Shown here piece by piece: positions 26,401 through 33,110 of a DNA stretch of 64,000 nt. The DNA is from Paludibacteraceae bacterium (GTDB lineage: Bacteria; Bacteroidota; Bacteroidia; Bacteroidales; Paludibacteraceae): assembly GCA_017451525.1 (NCBI GenBank), contig JAFTOD010000006.1, forward strand, positions 90,469-154,468. Direction: 5' to 3'. Numbering within the stretch: position 1 is the stretch's first letter; the number at the start of each line of letters is the position of its first letter. The position numbers and the translations under genes are program-made. The notes beneath the pieces were generated by a model. The model made no database searches, was not told the origin of the DNA, and saw nothing but the letters and a program-made list of their open reading frames with translations.

Positions 26401-27175
26401 CATAAGTATTATTTGAAGTTCCTAACACTTCCTGTCTTATCTTCAATGCTTCATAAAGAAACTCCTTAGCTTTTTTATAGTTCTTAGTAGATTGATATAA
26501 ATGCCCTAATGTATTTAGTGTGTTGGCAAAATCCAAATTAGTTGTAATATCTGTATTATTTTTTTGTATTACCAATGACTCTAATAAATATGTTTCAGCT
26601 TTATCATAATTCTTAGTCTCTATGTACACACCTGCTAATCCTTCTAAAGAAATAGCATAATCTATGTTATTTGATCCAAATATGTTTTTTCGAAGTTTAC
26701 ATGCGATTGATAGATATTCCTCCGCTTCCTTATAATGTCTTAAATGTATATATACCATTCCTATATTATGTAGTGAGGTTGCAAACTCTGGATGGAAGAT
26801 TCCTATGTGATGTTTATATAATTCTGCTTGAAGCATATAAGAATGTAAAGCTTCTTCGAACTTATTTGTTTGAAAATATTGATGTCCAGCAGATTGAATT
26901 TCTTTACCAATATAGATACACAAACTATCTGCGGAGAAAGATTTGTAGTTTATTGAGTCCATATATTGCAAAAAAGACATAGCTGAACTTATGTTACATA
27001 CATAATCTACATGCCAATTTTCAACTTTATCAATATAACTCAACGCAGATTCATAATCACCACGATTAATAGCATCAATAGTAGAATGTTTATATGCTTC
27101 GCTATTCTGAGCTAGCGATAAAGTAGAAATAATAAGACAGCAGAATTGGAGTAATAATTTTTGCATATACAACAA
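23414..27175 (-). CDS. Secreted TPR-repeat CHAT-domain protease
   Basis: 1253 aa. A signal peptide (QKLLLQFCCLIISTLSLAQ, with the start at the first or fourth codon) exports it. About residues 100-720 hold roughly fifteen TPRs of 40-44 aa of the kinesin-light-chain type (unit pattern A-x-x-L-N-x-L-G-x-x-Y ... Y-x-x-A-x-x-Y-L-x-x-A-L). The C-terminal CHAT domain, a caspase-fold cysteine protease, has the catalytic His in HIGTHGFYW (about 1076) and Cys in VVLSACETAKGD (about 1164). TPR-CHAT proteins act as regulated proteases in conflict and cell-death systems. It is the last gene of a unit with a sigma factor, an anti-sigma-like protein and a second caspase-fold protease, 25 bp after the latter. 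Confidence 0.9.
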   Translation of the reverse strand: MLYMQKLLLQFCCLIISTLSLAQNSEAYKHSTIDAINRGDYESALSYIDKVENWHVDYVCNISSAMSFLQYMDSINYKSFSADSLCIYIGKEIQSAGHQYFQTNKFEEALHSYMLQAELYKHHIGIFHPEFATSLHNIGMVYIHLRHYKEAEEYLSIACKLRKNIFGSNNIDYAISLEGLAGVYIETKNYDKAETYLLESLVIQKNNTDITTNLDFANTLNTLGHLYQSTKNYKKAKEFLYEALKIRQEVLGTSNNTYAITLANIGICCHNLNDYKSAEKHLLIALDILRNNNDDDYTASTLNSLGVLYNDLGRYSTAKKYLFEALEMRKCIYGLEHSIYAETLYDISVLYYDNGDYQSAKAYAVQAMKIRKNTLGTSHPDYVTSLQGLAHTYSSLGDYPTAIKYYTEALNIQNTIFGKINRNYASSLNGLGICYFYMENFNIAEQYLLEGLRIRRNILPISHVEHILSLNNLGLFYNAIGNYQEAENYLLEALRIQESSEDVRDIDFSNTLNSLGAFYTSIGDYKIAIKYFSMALKILERTENSFDKIATLNNLGAIYNELQNYSISEKYLLRALDIFKRNEILTPDYTTLLNNIGCLYMDMAIYNEARTYLHEALEFHGQQFGTSNLTCATIRNNLGMLYDIIGEKYDAKIHFAKALDIRKSILGVTHPDYASSLNNIGCYYAFHGNYDVAESYFTDASKISQKYFTHSLNYLTEKQRKLYWETEQSRFNNIYPIYVYKYHFSKPSISTFAYDNELFRKGLLLSSSNIIRQSILESNDSILIEQWNELVGIKQVIMNLEEKDPTSTNLVHYKNQADSLEKIITKSSAIFRETKQQQSITWDSIQQYLSPDEVAIEYFIAPLNEDSTMYCALLLRHDSQYPELIPLCEEKEIVNCLSQNRTNDIYTFDTNSKTIFNLIWDKILPQIHEGETIYFSPAGLLHQIAIENIPYDQTHTMSDVYTMVRLSSTREIVKKDKSIKHHTATIYGGIFYDVDKTSLLAESRNYDTEDMFTYRSISSTLPNRGSVLYLPGTKKEAESIYSLLNSNNITSTLYTASKANEESFKSLSGKHRNILHIGTHGFYWEDSTARKQDYFSQRIQLQMLGDNQLQKPSIDPLTRCGLLFAGSNIALSGHSKDLPEGVQDGILTAKEISLMDLRDADLVVLSACETAKGDITSEGIFGLQRAFKMAGVQTIIMSLWKVNDQATQMLMTEFYTNWISKNQSKREAFKNAQNTVRAKFEEPEYWAGFILLD

Positions 27176-27200
27176 GAATGATAAAGGTTATTTCCTAAAT

Positions 27201-28055
27201 TTACTTTAATAAATACTGCGTTTTATTATATGCTGATTCTATTATTGGTGTTTGAGTATAAATAATAATCTTTTTTATTGTAGTTTGAATTTCTATTAGT
27301 AATTGTTCGCATGTTATTTCTGTAAGTTTTTCCTTCTGTTGATGTAATGCATAAGTAAGCGATCCAACACCATTATATTCGTAGTTGGATTGATACGATT
27401 TACACGCTGAAATATAAATCCAATTGATATACTCCTCATGATTGGTATATGGTTGTACTTCAAATGGCAATATAAATTTATCTGCAACACCTCGAATGAC
27501 TAATGCTTCTTGTTCTTCACTTCGCCATCCGTCTCCGCTATGACAAGCATCGGCAACTACAATAATTTTTCCAGCATCTCCAATACTCTGTCGTAGTTGA
27601 TATAAATATTTATTGATATCATCATCTAAAATATGATTCTGACCTTCGTAGATTCCTTCAAAATATGTTTTCTGGGCATCAAAAGGAATCCAAGCCTCAT
27701 CCCAACCATCTTCCTCATCTCCATTCAAATCAGTAACCTGTTGGCCATGCCCAGAAAAATGAATATATATAAGATCTCCTTCTTGTACTGAATTTATTAA
27801 TTTATCAAATGCTTGACGAATTGCGCTTGCAGTTGCTTCAGCGTTTTGCAGTTCGTGAATGTTGATATTTGAAAAACCATTGGTATATAATATATCTCAC
27901 ACTAATGGAATATCATTATCGCCGTTGATAGGCTTCCAGCCATTTTCTACTGGATAATCGCCAATACCAACAACTAAAGCATATTTGATTGCCTGACATA
28001 AATCAGTATAGATTAAACAACAAATTAGCAGTACGTATATCCTTATTCTATCCAT
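27201..28055 (-). pseudogene. Secreted caspase-like peptidase (C14) interrupted by one in-frame TGA
   Basis: The reading frame from the ATG at 28055 gives 284 codons with a single TGA at codon 53 (27897-27899). Upstream it encodes a signal peptide (RIYVLLICCLIYTDLCQA) and KYALVVGIGDYP, the first caspase strand. Downstream it keeps the catalytic His in YIHFSGHGQQ (about 102) and Cys in VADACHSGDG (about 170). Homologues usually have Val-Arg-Asp there, so CGA to TGA is the likely change. No frameshift is seen and the rest is well preserved, pointing to a recent mutation, a sequencing error or (less likely) readthrough. It lies 5 bp after the anti-sigma-like gene and 25 bp before the CHAT gene. 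Confidence 0.8.
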
Positions 28056-28060
28056 ACGAA

Positions 28061-28741
28061 TTAAAGTTTGTCTAATACCATTTGAGCGCGCTCCGCATAG
28101 TAACTGTCGCTATTAGCAATCTGTTTTAAGAGTTTCTTAGCCTTTAGCACTTTACCATTGTGCATTTCGCATATTGTATGAAGCCATTGTGCTTGGTCAA
28201 ATATCTCTTTTGTTTCAGGAGTGATTTTTTGTTGAGAAGATTGTATTTGATCTATCAGTCGCAATGCAAGTTCGTTGGCTTGGTCAAATTGATTTTGAGA
28301 GATATAACTATACACAAAGAATAGTTGATTTTGTAACTCGTCGGATTGGTCGTTAACGCCTCTTGTAGAAGGAATAGTAATAGAAGCAGCAAATTCGCTA
28401 CTTTCAGTTTTCATCATTCTTGCCATAGGCGTTAATATGACGGCTAACACTATAATAGCAGAAACAAATGAAGAACTTATGCCCCAACTAGAAAGTTTAA
28501 TAATACGCTTAGTACGAAGACGTTGTGAGCGTATTTGCTGTTCTTTCTGTTGTAGGCATTCTTTCAAGCCTCGTGCTTGAATAGCGATGATGATTTCCTT
28601 TTGTAAATCCACTTCTGAAGCTAGGTCTTTATCCCCTAATGACTCGGAAGAGGTGGAAAGTAACCTCTCGAATTGATTTTTTTCGTCTTCTGTCAATTCG
28701 TTGCGGAGGTATTTATCTATTAAATCAGTATTGTTCGCCAT
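28061..28741 (-). CDS. Membrane anti-sigma-factor-like protein with TPR-like periplasmic domain
   Basis: 226 aa. The N-terminal cytoplasmic part (DLIDKYLRNELTEDEKNQFE, 6-25) matches the short helical start typical of Bacteroidota anti-sigma regulators (x-x-I-x-x-Y-L-x-x-x-L-x-x-x-E). A basic stretch (QRLRTKRIIK) precedes a transmembrane helix (about 85-106, ISSSFVSAIIVLAVILTPMA). The C-terminal ~100 residues are helical with a TPR feel (NQFDQANELALRLIDQI, KVLKAKKLLKQI). The predicted topology is cytoplasmic sigma-binding end and periplasmic sensor. It lies 7 bp after the sigma gene. Anti-sigma function is inferred from topology and position. Confidence 0.75.
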   Translation of the reverse strand: MANNTDLIDKYLRNELTEDEKNQFERLLSTSSESLGDKDLASEVDLQKEIIIAIQARGLKECLQQKEQQIRSQRLRTKRIIKLSSWGISSSFVSAIIVLAVILTPMARMMKTESSEFAASITIPSTRGVNDQSDELQNQLFFVYSYISQNQFDQANELALRLIDQIQSSQQKITPETKEIFDQAQWLHTICEMHNGKVLKAKKLLKQIANSDSYYAERAQMVLDKL

Positions 28742-28748
28742 ATCAATA

Positions 28749-29297
28749 TTATGCTTTAAAGAGGTTTTTGAGTTTGTTCATGCATTTGTTTTTTTGTGTT
28801 TTCGCACTATTGGCGTTGGCATAGCCCAATTGCTGAGCAATAATATCCCATGACAGTTGATCCCAGTAGAATTTTAGCAATAATGGAGCGCAAGGTTTAC
28901 CCATATTGTTTACAGTATCTTGAATAGCTCGATTGCGTTCGGTGATTTCATATTCTTCAATACTATCATTGGTGTCATCGGGAAGCTGTGGAAGTTCTTC
29001 AATAGAAGTTTCTTTTTGTTTGCGGAGTTGCTCTCGTAGTACATTTTCGCCTATTCCATATAAATAGCCACCCATATTAGTTGTTATAGTTTCAATAGTA
29101 ATTCTATGTCGTTGAATATTTTCCCATAAACGAATAATGGTGTCTTGATATATATCAGCTAGAAAGTCTTCATCTGTAATGGTGTATTTAGAAGAAAGGA
29201 GTTGCTTGAAACTTCTTTCGTGTTGTTCATAGAACAAGGAAATAATGCGCTGGTCATTATTCTGAAAAGCTTTGAAATATTCGGCAGATGTAATCAT
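28749..29297 (-). CDS. ECF-like RNA polymerase sigma factor
   Basis: 182 aa. The sigma-70 region 2 is seen in DEDFLADIYQDTIIRLWENI (about 42-61) and region 4 in LKFYWDQLSWDIIAQQLGYANANSAKTQKNKCMNKL (about 140-177; landmarks LSWDIIAQQLG and KNKCMNKL). The HTH consensus is somewhat diverged, as in many Bacteroidota ECF factors. It is the first gene of the unit anti-sigma-like, caspase and CHAT protease, under the promoter at 29323-29354. The sigma factor probably drives its own operon and/or distant targets once freed from the membrane regulator. Confidence 0.85.
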   Translation of the reverse strand: MITSAEYFKAFQNNDQRIISLFYEQHERSFKQLLSSKYTITDEDFLADIYQDTIIRLWENIQRHRITIETITTNMGGYLYGIGENVLREQLRKQKETSIEELPQLPDDTNDSIEEYEITERNRAIQDTVNNMGKPCAPLLLKFYWDQLSWDIIAQQLGYANANSAKTQKNKCMNKLKNLFKA

Positions 29298-29322
29298 GGA
29301 TATGTATTCTCAAAAGTGAGTG

Positions 29323-29354
29323 CAAAGGTAAGAAAAATTTACTTAATATGCAAA
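29323..29354 (-). promoter_or_regulatory. Promoter of the sigma-caspase-CHAT operon
   Basis: Minus strand: TTTG (29351-29354), 20 bp, TACCTTTG (29323-29330), 25 bp before the sigma ATG. It is of the ordinary housekeeping type; an additional site for the encoded ECF factor was not recognised. Confidence 0.75.
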
Positions 29355-29399
29355 TAATAATGAGTTCTGTAAGAAAAAAATAGATTATTATAGAGAGAA

Positions 29400-29429
29400 G
29401 AGACAATGCTTCGTTTGAAACATTGCCTC
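29400..29429. terminator. Hairpin flanked by pyrimidine runs
   Basis: GAGACAATG / CATTGCCTC with a 12-base loop. On the plus strand it is followed by TTTTT, on the minus strand by TCTTCTCTCT. It separates the sigma operon promoter from the ORF-poor stretch to its right. Confidence 0.55.
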
Positions 29430-30069
29430 TTTTTAACCAAATATCCTTTCTCTTTTAATATTAGCTATGTTATTGCTGTTAGAGAGGATAAACTGGTTAT
29501 AATAAATAAGTAACATAATATCTACTATTATAAAAAGCATCTAAATAATATTTAGGAATTCCACCATAAAATGTTATATTCCCGTACAGATATTTCAGTT
29601 GATTAAGCACAATATGCTCTCACTGAAATATTACTAAGAAGATGTCCTTCTTAAAGTTTGTAAAATTCCAATACAAGAAATAGGAATTTATAAACCATCT
29701 CGAAAAGTTGCACCAGACCAATTGTAAAGATGGCTATTTTAATAGATTTTTTCATAACTTAAATCTATTTATTATGTTTAACATTTTCGCTATTACAATA
29801 ACACTAATCTGTAACTAGATGCCAAGTGAAGCGATACACGAACGTCTACTTGCATTACAGAAGCAGCTAACATTTGTTACTGCAGTAAATAATATTACCA
29901 ATAAAAGAATCAACGCTACTCGTTTGTTTATTGGCTAAATCAGTATAATTAGTAGCAAATTAATATAAACTAACTCTCAAAATAGATTCTCGTAATAGAA
30001 TAAGAGCTCGTCAATAAGGTTTAGCATCACTATCTTTAATAAGTACTATCTTAATCTTCGAAGATGCCG
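29430..30069 (-). other. AT-rich transcribed-looking stretch without a long ORF
   Basis: A promoter (30070-30101) reads into this stretch on the minus strand and a hairpin (29400-29429) closes it, yet no ORF longer than about 40 codons is present. Reading the minus strand shows short pieces with protein-like character: a hydrophobic run VALILLLVILFTAVTNVSC with cysteines, lacking an ATG (about 29820-29930); a 34-codon ORF (29651-29755); and a Tyr-rich run YGGIPKYYLDAFYNSRYYV near 29530-29580. This may be a decayed gene, a set of tiny peptides, or a noncoding RNA. I cannot decide. Confidence 0.4.
29651..29755 (-). CDS. Putative 34-aa hydrophobic peptide
   Basis: ATG at 29755. It begins MKKSIKIAIFTIGLVQLFEM, and most of its length is hydrophobic, as for a small membrane peptide or a signal peptide remnant. 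Its start overlaps the end of a still shorter ORF (ATGA overlap). There is no homology support, and chance cannot be excluded in such AT-rich DNA. Confidence 0.25.
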   Translation of the reverse strand: MKKSIKIAIFTIGLVQLFEMVYKFLFLVLEFYKL

Positions 30070-30101
30070 CAAAGGTATAACTATTTTCTGATATATGCAA
30101 A
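30070..30101 (-). promoter_or_regulatory. Orphan promoter
   Basis: Minus strand: TTTG (30098-30101), 20 bp, TACCTTTG (30070-30077), within TTTGCATATATCAG...TACCTTTGC. It is as good as the housekeeping promoters here, but no recognisable gene follows for 770 bp. Confidence 0.65.
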
Positions 30102-30246
30102 TTCTTTAAGGAATATTTTTGTTTTTTGGGGAGACAAAGCTAAAAATAGCTTCGTTAGAAGAATGCTCTTGGTGAGAAGGATGTTATTTAGTATTTTTTA
30201 AGGCGGATTTTTGATTTTGCTAGTATCTTGAATTGAGCAAATAAAA

Positions 30247-30277
30247 TGCCATTTATGCGATTTTTGCATAAATGGCA
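30247..30277 (-). terminator. Terminator downstream of rhuM
   Basis: TGCCATTTATGC / GCATAAATGGCA form a perfect 12-bp stem with a 7-base loop. On the minus strand it is followed by TTTTATTT. Confidence 0.75.
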
Positions 30278-30337
30278 GGGGGCGCTATATTAGGTCTATC
30301 CTTCTGTTTTATGTCGCAGAGCGACAGGATATTTTAG

Positions 30338-30415
30338 TTATTCTTCTTGCTCGTAATAATACGAGTAGTCAATTCCTTTCATAAAAATCTCGCGATTGAG
30401 GATCTTGTCGGTCAT
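30338..30415 (-). CDS. Possible 25-aa peptide downstream of rhuM
   Basis: ATG at 30415, 23 bp after the rhuM stop, encoding a Tyr/Glu-rich peptide ending YSYYYEQEE, and ending well before the terminator at 30247-30277. It could be a real small ORF of the rhuM unit or the remnant of a longer gene. Support is position only. Confidence 0.25.
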   Translation of the reverse strand: MTDKILNREIFMKGIDYSYYYEQEE

Positions 30416-30438
30416 TGCGCCACAGAACTATTCGCAGA

Positions 30439-31458
30439 TTAGTTCCCTGATTCTAACTGGAGAAGTTGGTCAAAATCGGATTGATATAAACGGTCTTGAA
30501 TAACACGATATTTTTCAAACTCACTTTCTGCAAATGCTTTCGCCACTTCCGCACTTATCTTGCCCTTGTCTTGCAATATCGCCTCATCATTAAACTGCAA
30601 AAAAGCATCCAACTTCTTTGCCCAATCTTCCATCGTCATAGGTATCTGCTTTTTAGCCTGACGCTCAGCATAATCCAAATACATCGTAACAATCTGATTG
30701 AGGTCGTCTAATTCAACCAAAGACAGATAATTCTTAGCCACACTCACATCCGCACGGACAATCTTGCCATTAGGCGCATTCTTCCATGATGTCAACCCCA
30801 TGTGCTCCTTCTCCGCATTGGCACGCTGCATAATCACCTCAGCAGCCGTATTACCATGAATAGCAAAGTGCAACTTATTCTGAACCGTTGCAAAAAACTG
30901 CTTCGTAATCAATGCGTCTCTATTGTAATCCACCGCAGTAGCATAAATATCTGTAATCTTCTGATAGAACTTGCGTTCGCTGGCACGAATCTCACGAATC
31001 TCATCTATCAAATGGTCGAAATATGCCTCGTTAAAGATTTGCCCGTTCTCCAAACGTTGTTTGTCCAATACATACCCTTGAACAGCAAAAGTCTTGAGCA
31101 CATTAGTCGCCCATTGGCGGAACTGCGTAGCACGAATCGAATTGACTCTATACCCCACAGAAATAATCGCATCCAGATTGTAGAAGCGCTGTTGCCTATT
31201 CACTTGGCGAGAACCCTCTTTTTGAACTACCGAGGATTCCTCGGAAGTTGCATTTTCATCCAATTCGCCCGAAGCAAAGATATTCTTCAAATGCAGGGCA
31301 ATATTATCTACCGAGCAATCAAAGAGCTGCGCCATCGCCTTTTGTGATAGCCATACATTCTCATCATGCACACGCACTTGGATGGTATCCTCTGCATTCT
31401 GCTTGGTAAACACCAAAAAGTCTGTTGTACTATTACGGATTTGTATTGTCTTGCTCAT
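30439..31458 (-). CDS. RhuM family protein
   Basis: 339 aa from the ATG at 31458. The N-terminal region has the conserved RhuM pattern: IQVRVHDENVWLSQKAMAQLF, then NIALHLKNIF, then RQVNRQQRFYNLDAIISVGY with RVNSIRATQFRQWA. RhuM was first noted in a Salmonella pathogenicity island; homologues are widespread and often sit near restriction systems, toxin-antitoxin genes or phage remnants, but their biochemical role is unknown. The N-terminal part looks like a DNA-binding (winged helix / Bro-N-like) module. Its promoter is nearly identical to that of hsdM, and both genes follow a copy of the same dispersed repeat. Confidence 0.88.
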   Translation of the reverse strand: MSKTIQIRNSTTDFLVFTKQNAEDTIQVRVHDENVWLSQKAMAQLFDCSVDNIALHLKNIFASGELDENATSEESSVVQKEGSRQVNRQQRFYNLDAIISVGYRVNSIRATQFRQWATNVLKTFAVQGYVLDKQRLENGQIFNEAYFDHLIDEIREIRASERKFYQKITDIYATAVDYNRDALITKQFFATVQNKLHFAIHGNTAAEVIMQRANAEKEHMGLTSWKNAPNGKIVRADVSVAKNYLSLVELDDLNQIVTMYLDYAERQAKKQIPMTMEDWAKKLDAFLQFNDEAILQDKGKISAEVAKAFAESEFEKYRVIQDRLYQSDFDQLLQLESGN

Positions 31459-31497
31459 TATCAATTTGGATTTTAGTTAAAGACACGCTTTAGCCTG

Positions 31498-31529
31498 CAA
31501 AGTTACGGATTTTTTTTGAGATATACAAG
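31498..31529 (-). promoter_or_regulatory. Promoter of rhuM
   Basis: Minus strand: CTTG (31526-31529), 20 bp, TAACTTTG (31498-31505). The context TCTTGTATATCTC...TCCGTAACTTTGC matches the hsdM promoter nearly base for base. Confidence 0.75.
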
Positions 31530-31557
31530 AAAAATCGCATTTAGGAGCGATTTTTCT
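31528..31557 (-). terminator. Hairpin abutting the rhuM promoter
   Basis: AGAAAAATCGC / GCGATTTTTCT form an 11-bp stem with an 8-base loop. The layout is the same as at 10541-10569, where the hairpin runs into the next promoter. Confidence 0.5.
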
Positions 31558-32200
31558 GGTGTAGGGTGTAAAGGCGAGGACTATGTCGCAGTTTAGAGGA
31601 CGCTTCGCTACCGTTTAGTGTTGTTTTTAGGAAATGAGTCAACCTTTTTCGGAAAGGAGGTAACTTTTTTCGGAAAGGAGGCAGCCTTTTTAGAATATCA
31701 ATCTTAAGAAACAGCACTTTTTATGGGCGGGGAATTGATGCGGCGTTCTGTCGCTCTTCTCCCGCTCGTCGGTCGGTGGAATGAGGGAAGGTATAAAAGG
31801 GGGAAATGAGGCGGCAATCTTAATAAAAGTACTTTTTTGAGGTTGGGAGTTCTTTCGGAGTTCTTTGGTCGTTCCTTGGTTCTTCCTTGGTTTCTCCTTG
31901 GTTATTAACACGGGAGTACCAAGGACGACATGAGAGAAGATAATCTTAACAGAAAGCACTTTTACCAATACTCATACAATGGGGCGGTCGTACCTACCCT
32001 GTACGGTACTACCCTGTAGCCATACGGCTGCGTGACCGCAAGGGTCGCGCCGTTCTATGTGTCGCGCTATTTCCTCAGAGTGAGGGACTCTTCGGGCGCA
32101 ACACTCGGAGTGCGTTCCGTCGCACTCCTTCACCTTGGTCTTTAGCCCGAGATAGATAGGGAAGGTACAATAGAAAAGAATCTTAAAAATCGTGCGATTT
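31558..32200. repeat. Dispersed composite intergenic repeat, copy 2
   Basis: Same order of parts as at 10570-10993, expanded. A GTTTAGAGGACGC box lies near 31592. A duplicated 21-22-bp unit (TTTTTCGGAAAGGAGG) is at 31642-31683. AATCTTAA boxes lie at 31700, 31816, 31942 and 32179. 11-bp-period blocks span 31732-31797 and 31843-31908. The GC-rich module with the two hairpins is at 31983-32145. Frames of 86-92 codons crossing it are judged noncoding. Confidence 0.75.
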
Positions 32201-32221
32201 TGTGAAAGGTACAGAGGAAAG

Positions 32222-32255
32222 AAAAACGCCATTTATGTTGGAAACACAAATGGCG
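32222..32255 (-). terminator. Terminator downstream of rlmB
   Basis: On the minus strand, CGCCATTT ... AAATGGCG is followed by TTTTTC. It lies 30 bp after the rlmB stop. Confidence 0.75.
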
Positions 32256-32284
32256 CGTAAGTTATGGAATGATTGTATTATGTA

Positions 32285-33082
32285 TTAACCACGTTGTCTG
32301 ACTGCTTCGTACAGCATCACTCCTGCGGCGACGCTGACATTGAGCGACTCAATCACACCCGACATAGGTATGCGCACTTGATGAGAACAGATACGCAAAT
32401 TGCCCTCATAAATACCCTTGTCCTCGCTACCCATTACGATAGCCGTAGGCATAGTCATATCCACTTCGGTGTAGTTCGCCGTGGCATGCTCGGTAGCTGC
32501 CAAGACGTTAAATCCCGAATCGCGTAAGTACTGCAAGGCATTCTGTAGGTTATCCACTTTGCATACAGGCAAATGATACAACGCACCCGCAGATGTCTTC
32601 ACTGCATCGCCATTGATAGCCACACTGCCGTGTGTACCAATAATTAGTGCGTGTGCGCCAGCGCATGCGCATGTGCGGGCAATAGCACCGAAATTGCGCA
32701 CATCCGTCACTCCATCTAATACCATTAGCAGAGGCGTCTTACCCTCTTCAAAGAGAGTAGGGACTATTGATTCTAGATTGCAGAAATCTATCGGACTGAG
32801 GAACGCAATAGCCCCTTGGTGATTCTTGTCGGTATATTGGTTGAGTTTCTCCACAGGCACTTTTTGCACGGGCGTGGTAGTGCCCATCAGTTTCTTGAGC
32901 AGTTCCTTGCCTATAGTGGAAGTCATGTCACGGCGCAAGAGAATCTTATCCAAGGTCTTACCTGCATCAATCGCCTCAATGATAGCACGAATACCGAAGA
33001 TCATCTCCTTCTCGGGCGGACGGCGGGTGTCGTAGGAACGCGGTGTGGCGGTTGTGTGACGTTGTGTAGTATTGTGTAGCAT
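32285..33082 (-). CDS. rlmB: 23S rRNA / tRNA 2'-O-ribose methyltransferase, TrmH family (RlmB-like)
   Basis: 265 aa. The SPOUT methyltransferase motifs are intact: VLDGVTDVRNFGAIARTC (about 132-149, motif 1), ATAIVMGSEDKGI (about 210-222, motif 2) and IPMSGVIESLNVSVAAGVML (motif 3, knot). The N-terminal substrate-binding domain begins at KEMIFGIRAIIEAIDAGK. RlmB methylates a guanosine of the 23S rRNA peptidyl-transferase region. The first ~15 codons (HNTTQRHTTATP) are encoded by the 10-bp tandem repeat at 33041-33110, so the true start may be the ATG there or codon 27. It follows dsbD by 13 bp. Confidence 0.88.
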   Translation of the reverse strand: MLHNTTQRHTTATPRSYDTRRPPEKEMIFGIRAIIEAIDAGKTLDKILLRRDMTSTIGKELLKKLMGTTTPVQKVPVEKLNQYTDKNHQGAIAFLSPIDFCNLESIVPTLFEEGKTPLLMVLDGVTDVRNFGAIARTCACAGAHALIIGTHGSVAINGDAVKTSAGALYHLPVCKVDNLQNALQYLRDSGFNVLAATEHATANYTEVDMTMPTAIVMGSEDKGIYEGNLRICSHQVRIPMSGVIESLNVSVAAGVMLYEAVRQRG

Positions 33083-33110
33083 TGTGTCGTATTGTTTAAT
33101 ATTTTAACCA
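33041..33110. repeat. 10-bp-period tandem repeat over the dsbD end and rlmB start
   Basis: Seven 10-mers: CGGTGTGGCG, GTTGTGTGAC, GTTGTGTAGT, ATTGTGTAGC, ATTGTGTCGT, ATTGTTTAAT, ATTTTAACCA. It covers the dsbD stop codon and the first codons of rlmB. Same family as 11961-12040. Confidence 0.8.

Noticed and set aside
23414-27175. Tandem DNA repeats in the TPR-CHAT gene as a mobile or satellite element
   Set aside because: The periodicity is at protein level (TPRs of about 42 residues); DNA copies are too diverged for a recent expansion.
31690-32232. Two minus-strand reading frames of 86-92 codons
   Set aside because: They run across the dispersed repeat, have no start signals, and have repeat-driven, Arg/Pro-rich composition without any motif.
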